This document shows, in pieces, positions 13,481 through 26,149 of a stretch of 64,000 bases of DNA (its first letter is position 1; every line of letters starts with the position of its first letter). Made by a program: the position numbers and the translations under genes. The DNA is taken from NCBI RefSeq assembly GCF_030936135.1, contig NC_082595.1, positions 101,225,334-101,289,333 of the forward strand, written 5' to 3'. The notes under the pieces were generated by a model. That model did no database searches. It saw only the letters and a list, made by a program, of their open reading frames with translations, and was not told the DNA's origin. The stretch is from Gavia stellata (lineage: Eukaryota > Chordata > Aves > Gaviiformes > Gaviidae).

Positions 13481-15906
13481 TTACCTTAATAATTCTCTGG
13501 ATAATGTCAGGACGGCACTGGAACATGCACTCAGACAAAGCAGGTAAGATGACGCTGCCCGGACTCTGTAAGCATTCTGACTTGGAGAATTAGCATGGTT
13601 TTGAACCATTTACCACCACTTTGTGGAGTGGTTTTCTTGAGTGTAAATTACATTGCTTTTGAAGGACATTAAACTGGACCCTTGTCTCCCAGAGTGCACC
13701 ACAAACTTTCCAACTCCTGTAAATAAAGGTCTAAAAAAAAAAGTATGTTTTTTAATAGCTTCAAACCATTATTATTAAATGCAAACTAAAATTGCAGCAA
13801 TGAGTAAAAGCAATTGCTTTTTTGGAAAACTGAAAGTGCACAGATGCAAACAAGGGAAAATGGTGAACACATACTGTGAGCACTATAAATTAAAAAAAAG
13901 AAAAAAGAAAAAAGAAAATGGGGCAAATCCTATGATTCAAACTTATCAGTGACAGTTGAATGCAGACAGCTCCCACAGCTCTGAACATTACAGGCTACAG
14001 CTGTTTGTGGCTCTGGGTTTTCTGCCTGATGACCCTTCAGGAATCTGAAGAGCTGGAAGCAATATTGTTGCAGCAACAGAATCTTATTTGGGTTGGAGGG
14101 ATCTGAGGTGGGCACTGCTGTGGTCAGTGCCTTGTCAGAAGGAGCTGTGTTTTGGTTCCTTGAGGACCTTGCTTTTCCAGCCTGATGACTCTTTGGAAGC
14201 CTGGGGATCCAGAGACGAAGCCACCTGAGGCTGCAGGATGGTGCCAAGGAAAGGAGAGAGTGGGAGGGAAGCTTCAGTGTAGCATGTTTTCCGTAAGGGC
14301 TGCTTGTTTGTTCAGAATCACATTAATCTCTCTGTCCTTTCCCATCTACTCCTGGGTCATTGCAAGGTTTCTGTCAACTCCCCACTCATGGAAAGACAGT
14401 TGGCTGCCAGTTTCTGGGCTGCATTTTCACGTGTTTAGCTGCAGTTCTGAAAAGTTGTGAGTTCTCCAACCATTTCCTCACCCTCAGATTTTGCAAGACA
14501 TTTTGATAAGGGAAATGTCTCTGAAAGCTGCTTTATTAAATCCTGCTCATAGTTCAAAAAGTAACCAAGGGTTTGTTTTCCCCCCAGTTTCTATCACAAA
14601 TAAACAATTCCCTCCTTAAAATGTCATCCTCATAATCTTGTCAGCCTCAGGAGACTGAAGGTAGTAAGTCCTTTCCAACCTATGTTCCTATGCCTGGAAG
14701 TCCTGTTGCAATGAACGATCTTTGCATTCCAAAGGTCTTTGCAGTGAGCAGCCAACTGTTTCGAGTTGTTGGCTTGATGTTTTTCCTATTGGTTTCTGTC
14801 ACAGCAGTGGGCTGGCAAGCATACACACCAGCTTTATCTTTATGTGCAGGAAATGTTGAGGTAGGATGAGGGCAAGACTATTTAGCCAAATAGGGAAGCA
14901 GGCACTAGTTGTTCTGGGCAGATAAGTTAGTAATGGCACTGACACCTCTGCAGCTATAACTCAGTTATAATATTGGAGGATTTGTCACTGATCCATGGGC
15001 TCAGGGAGCAGGGAAAATGATTGCTTAGGAGGTCTACAGGGAGCAAAGCAAGATATTTTCTGTTGTTAGTCGCCTGCTGTTTTGAGTGACTGGGAAAGTT
15101 TAGCCATTTATTCTGGAATAAGTGGAAGAGATACAGTACAGTGTTAACTGAGCTAACATGTCCATTTTCTAGACTTTTCTGCCACAAGGTTTCCGATTAA
15201 ATAAATGACATTTGGAAATTGCTGCTCGGTCCATTTGCAGTTAATATGACTTGAATACACTGTTGCCTGGTACCTGTGGTGTAAGGAAAACACCTTCCAT
15301 GGTCTTGCACTAATACGTACTACAGGATGGACTTTGAAAGCACCTCCAAGGTAACTTAAAATCACTGCAGCAATATGACCAATGGGATGATTTTAAATGT
15401 TCTTCATAAACTCATTTGTTTCTAGTTTGTGACATACTCAATGAAGGACACCATGGTAAAGTTACCTGTGTTGGATCCAGAGCTTTGGAGAGGAGCAGAG
15501 CAATGGAAGCAGAAGATCCTGTAGCAGGAGGAACACGAAGGGTCAAAGCAGTGAGTATGTAGCCGTGGGAGGAGAGTTGTTAAAGCCATTGGGTGCAGCA
15601 GGGTAGTTATAGCACATCCCCAGCTGAGTGCACAAAAGAAGGGAGATGTAGGAAGGGTTGTAAGCAAAGTGACAGGGAAGGGATGGAAATAAGTAGGACT
15701 GAGATACATAACTGTATTGTATAACCAACGGCAAAATTTCAGATACTGTAGTCAAGGAGTTGTAAGATTTCCCTGAGTACCCAGGGAGGCCATGGTAGGA
15801 GTGACTGGTCCCAGCCACACTCCTGTCATTCAGAAGTCTGTAACTGTTTTGCTGGGAAGTCATAGTGTTAAATCTGGCTTTCTGGACTAATTCCAGCAAG
15901 AAACAT

Positions 15907-16015
15907 CTGTGTTTCAACCTATCTGCGGCTAATATTTAACTGCAAATTTGATTATAAATTTGAATATCTGTAAAATTCACAGTTAAATATTAGCCGCAGA
16001 TAGGTTGAAACACAG
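15907..16015. mobile_element. 109-bp element with perfect 36-bp terminal inverted repeats (MITE-like)
   Basis: The left arm 15907-15942 starts CTGTGTTTCAACCTATCTGC. The right arm 15980-16015 is its exact reverse complement, with no mismatch over 36 bp. The 37-bp centre is AT-rich and holds a smaller palindrome (CAAATTT/AAATTTG). The direct repeat ACAT lies immediately outside both ends (15903-15906 and 16016-16019), as a 4-bp target-site duplication would. There is no coding capacity. A non-autonomous DNA transposon is one reading; an inverted duplication made by template switching is the other. Confidence 0.6.
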
Positions 16016-18309
16016 ACATTATGTAATATTTATTGCAGAGTAGTAAGTAATGAAGATAGCAGGAACAGAGTGGGATAGTCTAGGTAGGCTATTTGAAAGC
16101 CATAGTGATACAGTCTGTGAGGTCAGACTTTGTCTTAGTCTTATAATATGGCAACTACCATAGAGATGTTGATGACCATCTCCGTGCTGTTGCCAGGGTG
16201 CATTCTTGTCAAAATGCCCCTTGTTGCTTGTTGGAGAAGCTCATGCACTGGGAATCTAGGATAAAATCAGGAAATGCCATTCTTCACTGGGATTGTAAAC
16301 TGTGCTAGACTCAGACTCAGCACTGCACTGCTCGAACTTCAGTTGCTAGAAGAAAATGACATAAGGCCAGAAAGTAGGTATGAAGGAAGACCACCTGACA
16401 GCTCCAATATTACTTTGCTTCACTCTAGAAAACACGTCCTATAATAAGATTTTGTTCAGACTAGCAAGGAGGTGTTTTCTTTTCAGTAGTGTGAGCTTTT
16501 TTGAAGAATGACTGGATGCAACAGTCCTACCTGTCTTGCTTTGCATAATATGTGATGGATGTCACGTGTACTTTTTCTCCATCTGTTTTCTCCAACTGTT
16601 TTCCTTGTGTGAGGGGCTCTCCATATAAGTGCAAGATACTCGTGTTCAATTAAAAAAAGGCATTTTTTCACTCTAGGCCATAGCTTAACCCCATTATAGT
16701 GAGTGCTCCCGATATAACCATGTATCCAGATCCTACAGGTTGAGGTCTTTTAAAGACAGAGATTATCCCCTCCTGCCTAGCAAATAGGTGCTCTTTAGAA
16801 ATAGAAACCAGAGAAAAATCACCATCTTTCTATGCATTATGTAATACCTAGAACCAGGTGCTCATTTTTGGGATTGCACCACTCTCCCCGCCCTGCCATT
16901 TCCCCATCTCTCTTCTGGAGCACCTTCTATGGTCAACTGACCCTCCATCACTGCCTTCTCCTACCCTTTCAGCCATGAAAACATGTCTTTGTGACTGTAG
17001 AACTAGTCCTTTGGACCTAGCAAGCAGAGTATCAAGGACTTTCAGTGAGAGGAGAGGATCATATTTGCTCATTCCCCATTTTTGCGGAGTGTTTGGGCTT
17101 CTGAACTTCCTGTGGTTGCACATGATGAGAAAGGGTAAGTGAAGTTTAAAAGATATCCCTGTGGGCAGACTAAGATCAGAGACTGCCACCTCCCTGTGGA
17201 CAAAAACGTGGTGCCTGAGTCCTAGAAAAGGGGTTGCAGAAGCACTGTTTGCTCCTAAACATTTTGTTCCTCATTGTGTTTTCAAGGGATCTGAATTGTA
17301 TGAACCTATTTTTTCTGATGCACTGCATAGCATGACTATGGCGATGTCTGTACCAGAAGGAGAACTTGAACATCTGCTCATTTTTAATTTTTAGAACAGT
17401 CTCTGGCAGATCTTCCCAAACAAACCTCAGTCACTGTTCAAAGTTTAGCAAGGACTGAAGACCACTCTCGGTAGGCAGTTTGGATGTACCCGCCATGCTT
17501 TGGAAGCTACGGGAATTCAATACTATAGACATGGCCAGGCAGTGCCTCAGAGGCAGAGGATGTGCTCCAGCATTGCTTAGTTCGGCTGTACAGAGACATC
17601 TGACCTCTAGCAGTGGATCTTACCAGGGCTCAGTTAAAAGTGAATGATATCATGCACAGCACTGCAAAGCTGAACTGTTTCTCTTGGTCCGGTGATGAGA
17701 AATGATGTGGCCCATAAAGGTAATGCAGAAAAATGTGCAGAAGGGTGAAAAACTGAAACCAGACTTTCCCAGCGATGCCCTGGCCAGCAGACCCCCTTCA
17801 GAGCTAGGTAGTCCAAGCTCTCCTTTCCTGTCTTCTGCTTTCCACCTCTGACCACAATCTCACCTGGTTCTCTGGGTTCTTACCAGGCACCCAAACTCAA
17901 TTTGGTCCCAGATGAAAAAAGGGTGGAGGCAATGTGATATCAGTACTTCTGTTACATCGTCAAAGCCTTATGATATTGATGAAAGACGATGATCTATACA
18001 ATGCTATGAACCATGACTAGAGTCTGTTAAAGGTCATTTTATAGACAAAAACATTTTAAAATAATTATATAATTTGACCTATGTAAATGCAAATACAATT
18101 TTGGAGCCCGATACTACCTTTTGTCCTAGCGTAAATAACTTTGTGGTGCAATATGTTACTTGGGCTCTTCAATGATATCATAATGAAAATAACAGTAGTC
18201 CAGGGCATTGCTCAAGGCAATAGGAAATGTTTTAACAGAGGAAGACAGCCAAGGAAAAGCTAGGCTTATGCACTGTTATGCAGAAAATGTTCCCATCTCA
18301 GCAACTCCA

Positions 18310-18382
18310 ATTTAAAAAAAACAAAAAACAAAAAAACCAAACCAAAATAAAAAACCCCACCCAAAAAAACAATCAAAACCAG
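18310..18382 (+). repeat. A/C-rich low-complexity tract
   Basis: The plus strand is almost only A and C (runs such as AAAAAACAAAAAACAAAAAA and CCCCACCCAAAAAAACAATC). Similar tracts lie at 37751-37799, 47707-47770 and, as G/T, at 53826-53870 and 63320-63362. Confidence 0.85.
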
Positions 18383-19155
18383 GAAGCACTGGAGAACTAA
18401 AACATGCAGTAGGCTGAGGAAGAAAAAAGAGAAAAGGAAGGTTCTATTCAGAGCATCCCTTTGTAGCAGCATAGTACATTCTAGGGGGGTGAAAAAAAGT
18501 AGAAGAAAGAAAACCAACCAAGTTTTTCATTGAGATTTTTAGTATTGCATTTTAGTTCAGAATTTCAGGAAAAAAGTTCAGTAATTTGTGGAATTCTTTG
18601 GATTATTATATAACCTGCAGTATCTGCTCTGTTATTAACAAGGAGCCAGCCACCAGTAGCAAATATTAGGAATCCATGAATCCAGGTAATGCCTAGATAA
18701 AAGCTATCAGAGGAAACAATATAATAATGTTTTTTATGATAATAACAAGGGGACTACAGAGAGATACACATTTTTACATTTGGGATGGTCCAGGATGGAG
18801 ATGTGTGAACAGGCTGATGGGGACCACATGGGACAAGCCAGAGTGCCGCTCTCTGGTGTACACCCTTTTCTAGTACAGTGGGATATTGCTTGTTTCCCCA
18901 TGACAAGGTAACGTGTAACTTATTTCCGGTGATGCAGGAGAAAAAAGGAGCAGAAAGAAAGTACAAAGTTTTTTTTTTTAAATTGTTAAAAAAACCCCAA
19001 AACCTGTTGTTCCCTGAGCCCTGGAAGGTCACACATTTTAGTTTACTACATTGCTGCTCTGATATCAGATAAAGTGCAAATGGATCAAGGCAGAGAAAGG
19101 TGCTCCATAGCATAAATATTTTCTGAAGCAGGAACTTTAGATGCTGCTAACAGAC

Positions 19156-19185
19156 TGTGACTTGTATAACTGTGACTTGTATAAC
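19156..19185 (+). repeat. 15-bp direct tandem repeat, two copies
   Basis: TGTGACTTGTATAAC occurs twice in immediate succession with no mismatch. Confidence 0.95.
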
Positions 19186-19220
19186 TGTCCTGCAGGTTTC
19201 TACAAGGCTGGATACCTTGT

Positions 19221-19264
19221 GTATATATATACTGTATATATACTGTATATATATACTGTATATT
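19221..19264 (+). repeat. TATATACTG-type microsatellite
   Basis: The tract consists of GTATATATATACT-like units joined by CTG (ACTGTATATATACTGTATAT). It is self-complementary over much of its length and a likely length polymorphism. Confidence 0.85.
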
Positions 19265-20865
19265 TTTTGTAATACACCATGTTTCCATAGTACAAAGTGA
19301 TGAAAAATAACAATTACTGCAGTGATTTGTATTTACATAGTGGAGGGTATTAGGACTATGAGTGGGACTGATAAAGAGTGGTAGATGAACTGCTTTTCCA
19401 GTATCTGTAAAGTTGGGATATTTGGCATTTGTTAGGAATGAATATTCCATATTGAGAATTTAAAACTTTCCATAATTCGTATATATATAAATTGAAATTT
19501 TGACACCTGCCCTGTAAAGTGCAAGTGTGAGGAAAGGACTCACAGGCATAATCATCTTCCATATACTTTTTGAACATTCACGACTTTTCCAAATAATTGC
19601 TTTTTGAATTTTATACATTGTTATACCAGGTGGCAAACTGCAATGGAATAAACTGCGTAGTACCTTGCCATGTAATAGGAAAGCATGCAATATCTAGTGA
19701 TACATCCAATAAACTCTACATCTGTCACTTCCTGCTTTTGAGTGGGTTGTTTACTAGACTATCTGGGCTGGGTTCGCAGTCTGTCTGCAGGCTTCATGGG
19801 CTCTGTCTTCATTGTGCACCCCAATTTGCAGCATTCCCTCAAGCCAAGACATTTGTGAATGGTTTTATCAAGGGTGACAGTGATTTATTCAAAGAAAAAT
19901 TTCTGCCTACATTTCATGGTGGGTTTGGCAATCATCTCTTTTCCAAACTTGCCGTATCCTCCAAGAAAGAGGAATTAGGTTTAAGAGGCTCTGCAGCTGT
20001 TTGGCATCTGATATTCAGAGCTTATTATTATTAGCGATTTGTGATCCCTAACCAGTCAGATCGCTCCATTCTCTAAACATTTTTTACTTTATTTTTTTCA
20101 CAGGGAATGTAAAACTTTCCTCCTTTAAAGTCCAATGAACGGAGGTGAAGACATTTATTTTTCAAATGTTAATAAAATGAACTTTATATTATTATTTCAA
20201 TGACTGATTAAAAATATTATTTATACCTTACGAGTGCTTCTATGCATATTATAGGGTGTTTCATTTGTGATCCAGCTCAGATAGAACAGCTTGCTTTCAC
20301 TTAACAGTCCTAGAGAATGAACCCGAATTATTCACAGAACTCTATGTAATATAAACAGAAGTACCTCCGAGTAACATATACGTTTATGGTTTTCCATTCC
20401 ATGGAAAAAAGTGATTTGTGTGTGCAAAGATTCAGGGAAGTCCTATGGCTTGTATTAAGCATGAGGTCAAAATAACTGATCACAGTGGTCTCGGTGGTCT
20501 TATACTCCATGAACCTATAATGAGTTACACTCTGCATAACTCATGCAGGCCCCGTTCCAATGGCTCCAATGGTAGTGAATCCACTTAAACTGGTAGAGGA
20601 CTTTGCCCAATATCCTCTCTTTCCCACCAAAATGGGCAAGTGAATCTTGCTAATTGAATTACCATGGGCAGGTTCTGAGCAAGCCTCCCCATAGATTTTG
20701 TTAATGCAAATCAATTGTTTTGTTCTGGTCATGCAGAACAATCCCCGTGTGCTGAACTGTGCCATGCTCAGCACTGGCCATAAGCCACCGATGGGTAATG
20801 TAGTCATGGAATTCAACAGAGGTCAGCAAGCTCAGTTTTCTAAGTAAATATTTGTACAGATCTCC

Positions 20866-21087
20866 AACACTGGATGTTAGGAAAAATTTCCTTTCTGAGA
20901 GAGTGGTTAAACACTGGAATAGGCTGCCCAGGGAAGTGGTGGAGTCACCCTCACTGGAGGTGTTCAAGGAACGTGTGGACAAGGCATTACGGGACATGGT
21001 TTAATGGGCATGGTGGTGTTAGTTGATGGTTGGACTTGATGATCTTACAGGTCTTTTCCAGCCTTAGTGATTCTGTGATTCTGTGAA
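20866..21087 (+). mobile_element. CR1 LINE 3' end, severely 5'-truncated
   Basis: Plus-strand sequence matches the CR1 end: GGATGTTAGGAAAAATTTCC, GAGAGTGGTTAAACACTGGA, a GTTGGACTTGATGATCTTAC stretch, and a tail of GATTCTGTGATTCTGTGA. This covers only the last codons of the CR1 reverse-transcriptase ORF and the 3' UTR. Confidence 0.9.
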
Positions 21088-22213
21088 CACCAAGGATCAG
21101 TGTCATCAACTGTGTTATTTGAAATCACATCTCATTCAAACTTTCTTTCTCAATACAGACCTGAAGTAATGTTTCCTTTGCCGTGTGCTTCCTTGGAACA
21201 TGCTTATGCTGGAGCCTCAAGATGGTACTGGGGTCGTGTACTTAGGCCAACAGTGTGCCTCAACCTGGATTACATATTGGGCGATTTTAACTGCTGTAGG
21301 CAATTGCAATATTTTGTTCTTTAACACGCTTTTCATCTGGAAATCCTTCAGGAACTATACAAAAGTTACTGAAGTATGAAAAGGCTCCTGAGAGGTTGGG
21401 GAGCATTAATTTCAGTATTTTGCAGGTGAATAAATATGGCAGACCATAGGGTTATGAAGCAGTCTCATCTCCCAGTCTCTTGCCATAGCCACTAGATAAT
21501 ATTAGGGAAAAGACACCAGGTTAAACTAAAAAGTCTTATTAAAAAGACTTTTCAGTTGCATTTACATCATTGTGTTGCTGCTGAATTCAGTAAACTTTCA
21601 CTGGAGACTTCTGGTTGGTTGTATTGGCATGCCCAAAATGATGATTGTTGTGTTAAAAATCCTCATGGAAATCTGTGCGAAAAATGAGATTTTCTATCTG
21701 GTTCTTTGCCTTTTTCACTTCTTTTTTCCAGGACTCTCTGTTCTGTACAATGCAGAGGTGCTTCCAAGATGAGTCTCACACTCAGAGATACTCACAGTGC
21801 TCCCAGTTTGCCGCCAGTGGGCTTTTGGCCAGTTGTCCCAGCCCACAGAACTGGCAGAGTATACTCAAGAGCTATTGGCCAGGAACCCAGAGCTATTCCC
21901 AAAGTAGAAAAATAGCCCTTAAAAATAGTGATCTGGCCCCTACAGCTGAGGAACAGTTTCAGTACCATGCTTGTAAGAAGTAATTCTCATTTCCATCGAA
22001 AGGTTTTCTGGCTAAACCAATTCGATTATGGCTGGAATAGGATTTGTATTAACTACTCAAAGACAGCCTAGTGTGACCTATTAGATAAGGTCTGGGAATC
22101 CAGCAAACTGATCTCTATTACTGGCATGTGAGGGTTCATGGGAAAAAATAATCTGAGTTTTTTGTTCTTTCAATTCCTGTGTCTGTCCAAAGTGAGTGAT
22201 TACATGGACTCCA

Positions 22214-22272
22214 GTTATAAAGCACCTTGAGGTCTGCAGCGCACTAGTCTAACAGCTGGGTGTTATTATTAG
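22214..22272 (+). mobile_element. L2/MIR-type ancient repeat 3' tail
   Basis: TATAAAGCACCTTGAGGTCT followed by GCGCACTAGTCTAACAGCTGGGTG and TTATTATTA follows the known pattern of L2/CORE-SINE ends (TAAAGCGCTTTGAGATC... GTATTATTATTA). Confidence 0.5.
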
Positions 22273-23140
22273 TCTGTTCAGTTGATGTTTTATACTATAT
22301 CCATGGCAATGGTATATCTGAATGACTTCCAAAGGTAAAAATAAACAATGTGGTTATTTAAACATTATTTCTCCCATAAAGGGAGATGTGTATTTATTTT
22401 TAGTTCAGTATTAACAAATATTAGAAAAATCCAGATTGGAAGGATATGCAGAAAGGAAAGTGCAGGGAAAAAGGTTGGATTTGGACTGAAAAGTGATTGT
22501 GAGAATTGGATAGTTCCCAGTGGAAATAATTTTATGATTCTGATTTATAAATCTTACTTTACGTAAATGAGTTTCACTGATTGAAAGGTTTCCAGAGAAG
22601 GGAGCTCTTAACAATGGTTAATATCCTGATGGGGGGAGACTCCATCACATACATTAATCTCTGTAGGCAAAAAGAAAAACAGGGGTTTATATTTTATGGA
22701 TCATTAATAAATGCTTAATATTGTGGGGAAGGCACTAGACTTCAATAACTAAAAGAAGCAGTTGATAGGAAGGCTTGACATTTGACCAAGGACAGCTGCA
22801 AACTCTTTTCCTCCTGTATTATGAAAAACAGTTAGAAAGATTTACCTGAGACTGCAGACCAGTGCTTTGACAGGTTTTTAACACCACTTCAGAGTAAGTT
22901 ACAGTTACATGTTTATTCTCTTAGTGTACTATATTGCCTTAGCATCAATTTTAAAGATTCCTGGAAATACTGTTTGAAGAGTCACCTCCACTTGTAGATC
23001 CATCAGGCTTAAAAAAAACAGTCATGAAGTACGTGATGTCCCTAGTGACGTATCCGATTTCTCTAGCTGTTCATAACTCCCTTGTCCATGTTATCCCACG
23101 AAAATTCATGATGTTACAGGCATAGCTCTGCAAAAACCCT

Positions 23141-23240
23141 TTGAAGGAAGGATGAGGAACTAAGCCACAGAGGCTGCTACTATCATTATTCTATATGCTA
23201 AAAGCATTGGCCCCAGGGAGTGATTCAAGCCCAAGTGCTG
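23141..23240 (-). mobile_element. Degenerate MIR-like fragment
   Basis: Matching blocks GGATGAGGAACTAAGCCACAG and GTGATTCAAGCCCAAGTGC occur in the order expected for a reverse-complement MIR (GATGAGGAAACTGAGGC ... GGATTCAAACCCAGG), separated by diverged sequence. Confidence 0.35.
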
Positions 23241-25071
23241 CAGAATGGTCACATCCAGACTGTCCAGAGCAGGCTGACCGTACCCAGACAAGATAGCACT
23301 TGGCCACGGGTCTCCTCTTGTCCCTGTGTGGTATCTCTGTGGCCATGAGACTTAATTATTTTATAACTTTCATCAGCTTGTAGTGTTAAAAATAATTTCT
23401 GGGCTGTCCTGCAGCCTACTAGAATAGTACTTTTACAGCATGAGACAGACATTATACGTTGCATACCTCGGCTCGTGGCATGATAGCGTGTAGGAGTGCT
23501 GGAAGTCTCCAAGCAGCTTGCTTGGAGAGGGTTAGAGGGCAGTGTAGAGCAAAGAGATCCAAGCCTGGTGCACCTATCTGTTCTGCCTACTGGGAGCAGT
23601 CTGGGAGCAAAATTTCCCCAAGAAATGAACCTGATAGTTTCTAAGGGAGCTAACTAACCCACTCCAGAAGGAAGCCAAGAAGTGAACTGCATTATATTTA
23701 TACAGGGTAGGCTGCCAGGGGACCAAGATGGATGAAGGAAGAGAGGACATAATGATTTGAGAGTACAGACATATCCAGATGAAAAAAGGCTTGTACTCAT
23801 GAGCTGAGCTAAGTTACAAACATAATTAACAGCCTGCGTCCTTCAGAAGAATCCACAGAGACAGCACAAAGATAGCTCCCTAAAGCAGCCGGTGGGACTA
23901 TCCCAAAGAGCCCATGGAAACACAAGAACTTCAGCTAAAAGAGAGAATGATGCCAAAGCATCCACTTCTTTGTTCCTTCTTCTTCACAAATGTGACTGCT
24001 TTTTTTCTTATTACCGCAGATGTCTCAAGTGTCAAACACCAAGAACTGAGTCTCCATAAACAATTATTTTGGAAGATGAAATACATGTGGTCAGTTTTGT
24101 CTGTGACAAGTTCTTTTGATGTGCAGCTACAGCAGGGAGCAGGAATCTGCAGCTGCAAGCAGGAGAGCAGAAAGGGAAGATCCAGATTTTATAGATTTAT
24201 TTATTTAAATCAAATTGCCTGCTTCAGAATTGCAGTCAGCTCTGTCAGATATGCTGTTCACACTATGTGAGTGAAGGCTGAACTGTCGACTCTTGCTTAG
24301 ACTTACTCTACAGCCTATTGTCACTTCTGCTGCTTCAGGACACTAGCTTGTCCCAGCTGTCATACTCTAGCAGTGAGGTAAATCCAACCAGATTCATCCA
24401 ATCCAGGGCAAAATGAAAATTGCAGGGACATCCATTCTGAAAGATTCAGTTATTGCTCATCTTTAACTATAGTACGTAGGACACAATACAAAGATTTAAT
24501 AACAAATCTTGTGGAAGCTCCATCTCAGAATACCACATAACACAATGAACACTAATTATTTAGTTTAAACACTCAAGTAGCTGGAGATCTGCCTGTAAAT
24601 GTCATCTCCAAAATAGGTAGAAACTCAGTCTGAACTGTCTAACCATTTGGCTATCATAAGGGGTTATCCTTTTCAGGTTTTTACACCCAGGGTTGTCCTG
24701 ATTTAGACACCTGACTCCAAGAAATAATTAAGAGTCATTAAAGCAGCATATGGGACGGACTCAGTTCTGTGCAGGGCAGCTGAGAGTCAGCTCAGCCTCC
24801 TCAGCATTTCTGAATCCTGAATCCTGACTATTGCTGGTGGCTTTCCACTCTGGTTGTTGATCTCTGGGATCTCACTCTTTGTTGCTAAAGTCTTTGTATC
24901 AATTGTGCAGGGAGACTGGATAGATAATTTTTGTCTCCTATTTTTGTAGGCTGGGACATACCTGAAAGTAGAGCTTTGCCACAGTGAGAGTTTGTCCATG
25001 GAGTTGGGAATAGCACCCTAACATGTGCGCCAGCCACAGGTAGTCAGTCTAGGGGGTACCTAGTGTGAAGT

Positions 25072-26146
25072 TGTGGTGGGTTGACCCTGGCTGGATGCCA
25101 GGTGCCCACCAAGCCACTCTACCACTCCCCTCCTCAACTGGACAGGGGAGAGAAAGATATGACAAAAGGCTTGTGGGTCAAGATAAGGACAGGGAGATCG
25201 GTCAGCAATTACTGTTATGGGCAAAACAGACTCAACTCAAGAAAATTAATTTAATTTATTAGCAATCAAACCAGAGTAGAGTAATGAGAAATAAAACCAA
25301 ATCTTAAAACACCTTCCCCCCACCCCTCCCTTCTTCCCGGGCTCAACTTCACTCCCAATTTCTCTACCTCCTCCCCCTGACTGGCACAAGGGGATGCGGA
25401 ATGGGGGTTGTGGTCAGTTCATCACGTTGTCTCTGCTGCTCCTTCCTCCTTGCTCTCTTCCCCTGCTCCAGCATGGGGTCCCTCCCATAGGAGACAGTCC
25501 TCCATGAACTGCTCCAGCATGAGTCCTTTCCACAGGGTGCAGTCCTTCAGGAACAGACTGCTCCAGCGTGGGTCCCCCATGAGGTCACAAGTCCTGCCAG
25601 CAAACCTGCTCCAGCGTGGGCTCCTCTCCCCACGGATCCACAGGTCCTGCCAGGAGCCTGCTCCAGCGTGGGCTTCCCACGGGGTCACAGCCTCCTTTGG
25701 GCATCCACCTGCTCCGGCGTGGGGTCCCTCAGGGGCCGCAGGTGGATATCTGCTCCACCGTGGACCTCCATGGGCTGCAGGGGCACAGCCTGCCTCACCA
25801 TGGTCTTCACCAGGGGCTGCAGGGGAACTTCTGCTCCGCCGCCTGGAGCACCTCCTCCCCTCCTTCTTCACTGACCTTGGTGTCTGCAGGGTTGTTTCTC
25901 TCACGTATTCTCACTCCTCTCTTCTCTGGCTGCTGTTGTGCAGCAGTTTCTTCCCTTTTTTAAATGTGTTATCACAGGGGCACTACCACTGTCACTGATG
26001 GGCTTAGCTTTGGCCAGTGGCGGGTCTGTCTTGGAGGCGGCTGGAATTGGGTCTATCGAACTGGACACAGGGGAAGCTTCTGGCGTCTTTTCACAGAAGC
26101 CACCCCTGTAGACCCCCAGCTACCAAAACCTTGCCATGCAAACCCA
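25072..26146 (-). mobile_element. Endogenous retroviral LTR (apparently solo), avian type
   Basis: This ~1.07-kb GC-rich block begins TGTGGTGGGTTGACCCTGGC on the plus strand and ends near GCCATGCAAACCCA. I recognise it as a sequence widespread in bird genomes and read it as an LTR. On the minus strand it has a TATA-like ATTTAAAAA (around 25960) and an AATAAA (25255-25260) near its 3' end. No gag, pol or env sequence adjoins it. Open frames on both strands (such as 25408-25998 plus and 25422-25904 minus) come from the internal repeat array and are not treated as genes. The ends are approximate because no clean target duplication is visible. Confidence 0.65.
25463..25790 (-). repeat. Internal ~50-bp tandem repeat array of the LTR
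   Basis: On the plus strand, CTGCTCCAGCGTGGG-like units start at 25463, 25509, 25558, 25606, 25658, 25709 and 25750, with spacings of 41-52 bp. Each unit is followed by a variable GGGGTCACAG/CCTGCCAG segment. The units are diverged from each other, so this is an old array inherited with the element, not a fresh expansion. Confidence 0.75.
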
Positions 26147-26149
26147 AGT

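Larger units (their letters stand above)
8300..15900. other. Intergenic stretch with sparse old repeats
   Basis: Apart from the MIR-like piece at 10.44 kb, the AAC tract at 13.43 kb, a CACA-rich run at about 11003-11030 and A-rich runs near 13733 and 13890-13918, nothing is recognisable. A slightly GC-richer zone at 9780-10260 carries a 152-residue minus frame with no known domain and no supporting splice or start context. Confidence 0.65.
16020..20865. other. Intergenic stretch with simple repeats only
   Basis: This stretch contains the A/C-rich tract at 18.3 kb, the 15-bp tandem repeat and the TATATACTG microsatellite at 19.2 kb. The 145-residue plus frame at 19597-20034 has no recognisable domain and looks like a chance opening. 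Confidence 0.65.
21090..25070. other. Intergenic stretch, old SINE/LINE tails only
   Basis: The only supported items are the L2/MIR-like tail at 22.2 kb and the weak MIR-like fragment at 23.1 kb. No gene or regulatory motif stands out. Confidence 0.6.

Noticed and set aside
13246..13538. Poly-Leu/poly-Cys minus frames resembling a signal peptide
   Set aside because: Produced by the AAC/AAT trinucleotide repeat; no conserved protein follows.
14640..14695. Possible CR1 tail (TCCTTTCCAACCTATGTTCC)
   Set aside because: Only about 25 bp resemble CR1, and no adjoining sequence supports it.
19597..20034. 145-residue plus-strand open frame
   Set aside because: No recognisable domain, AT-rich codon use, no splice or promoter context; looks like a chance opening.
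25408..25998. 196-residue plus and 160-residue minus frames
   Set aside because: They lie entirely inside the LTR and result from its internal ~50-bp repeat units.
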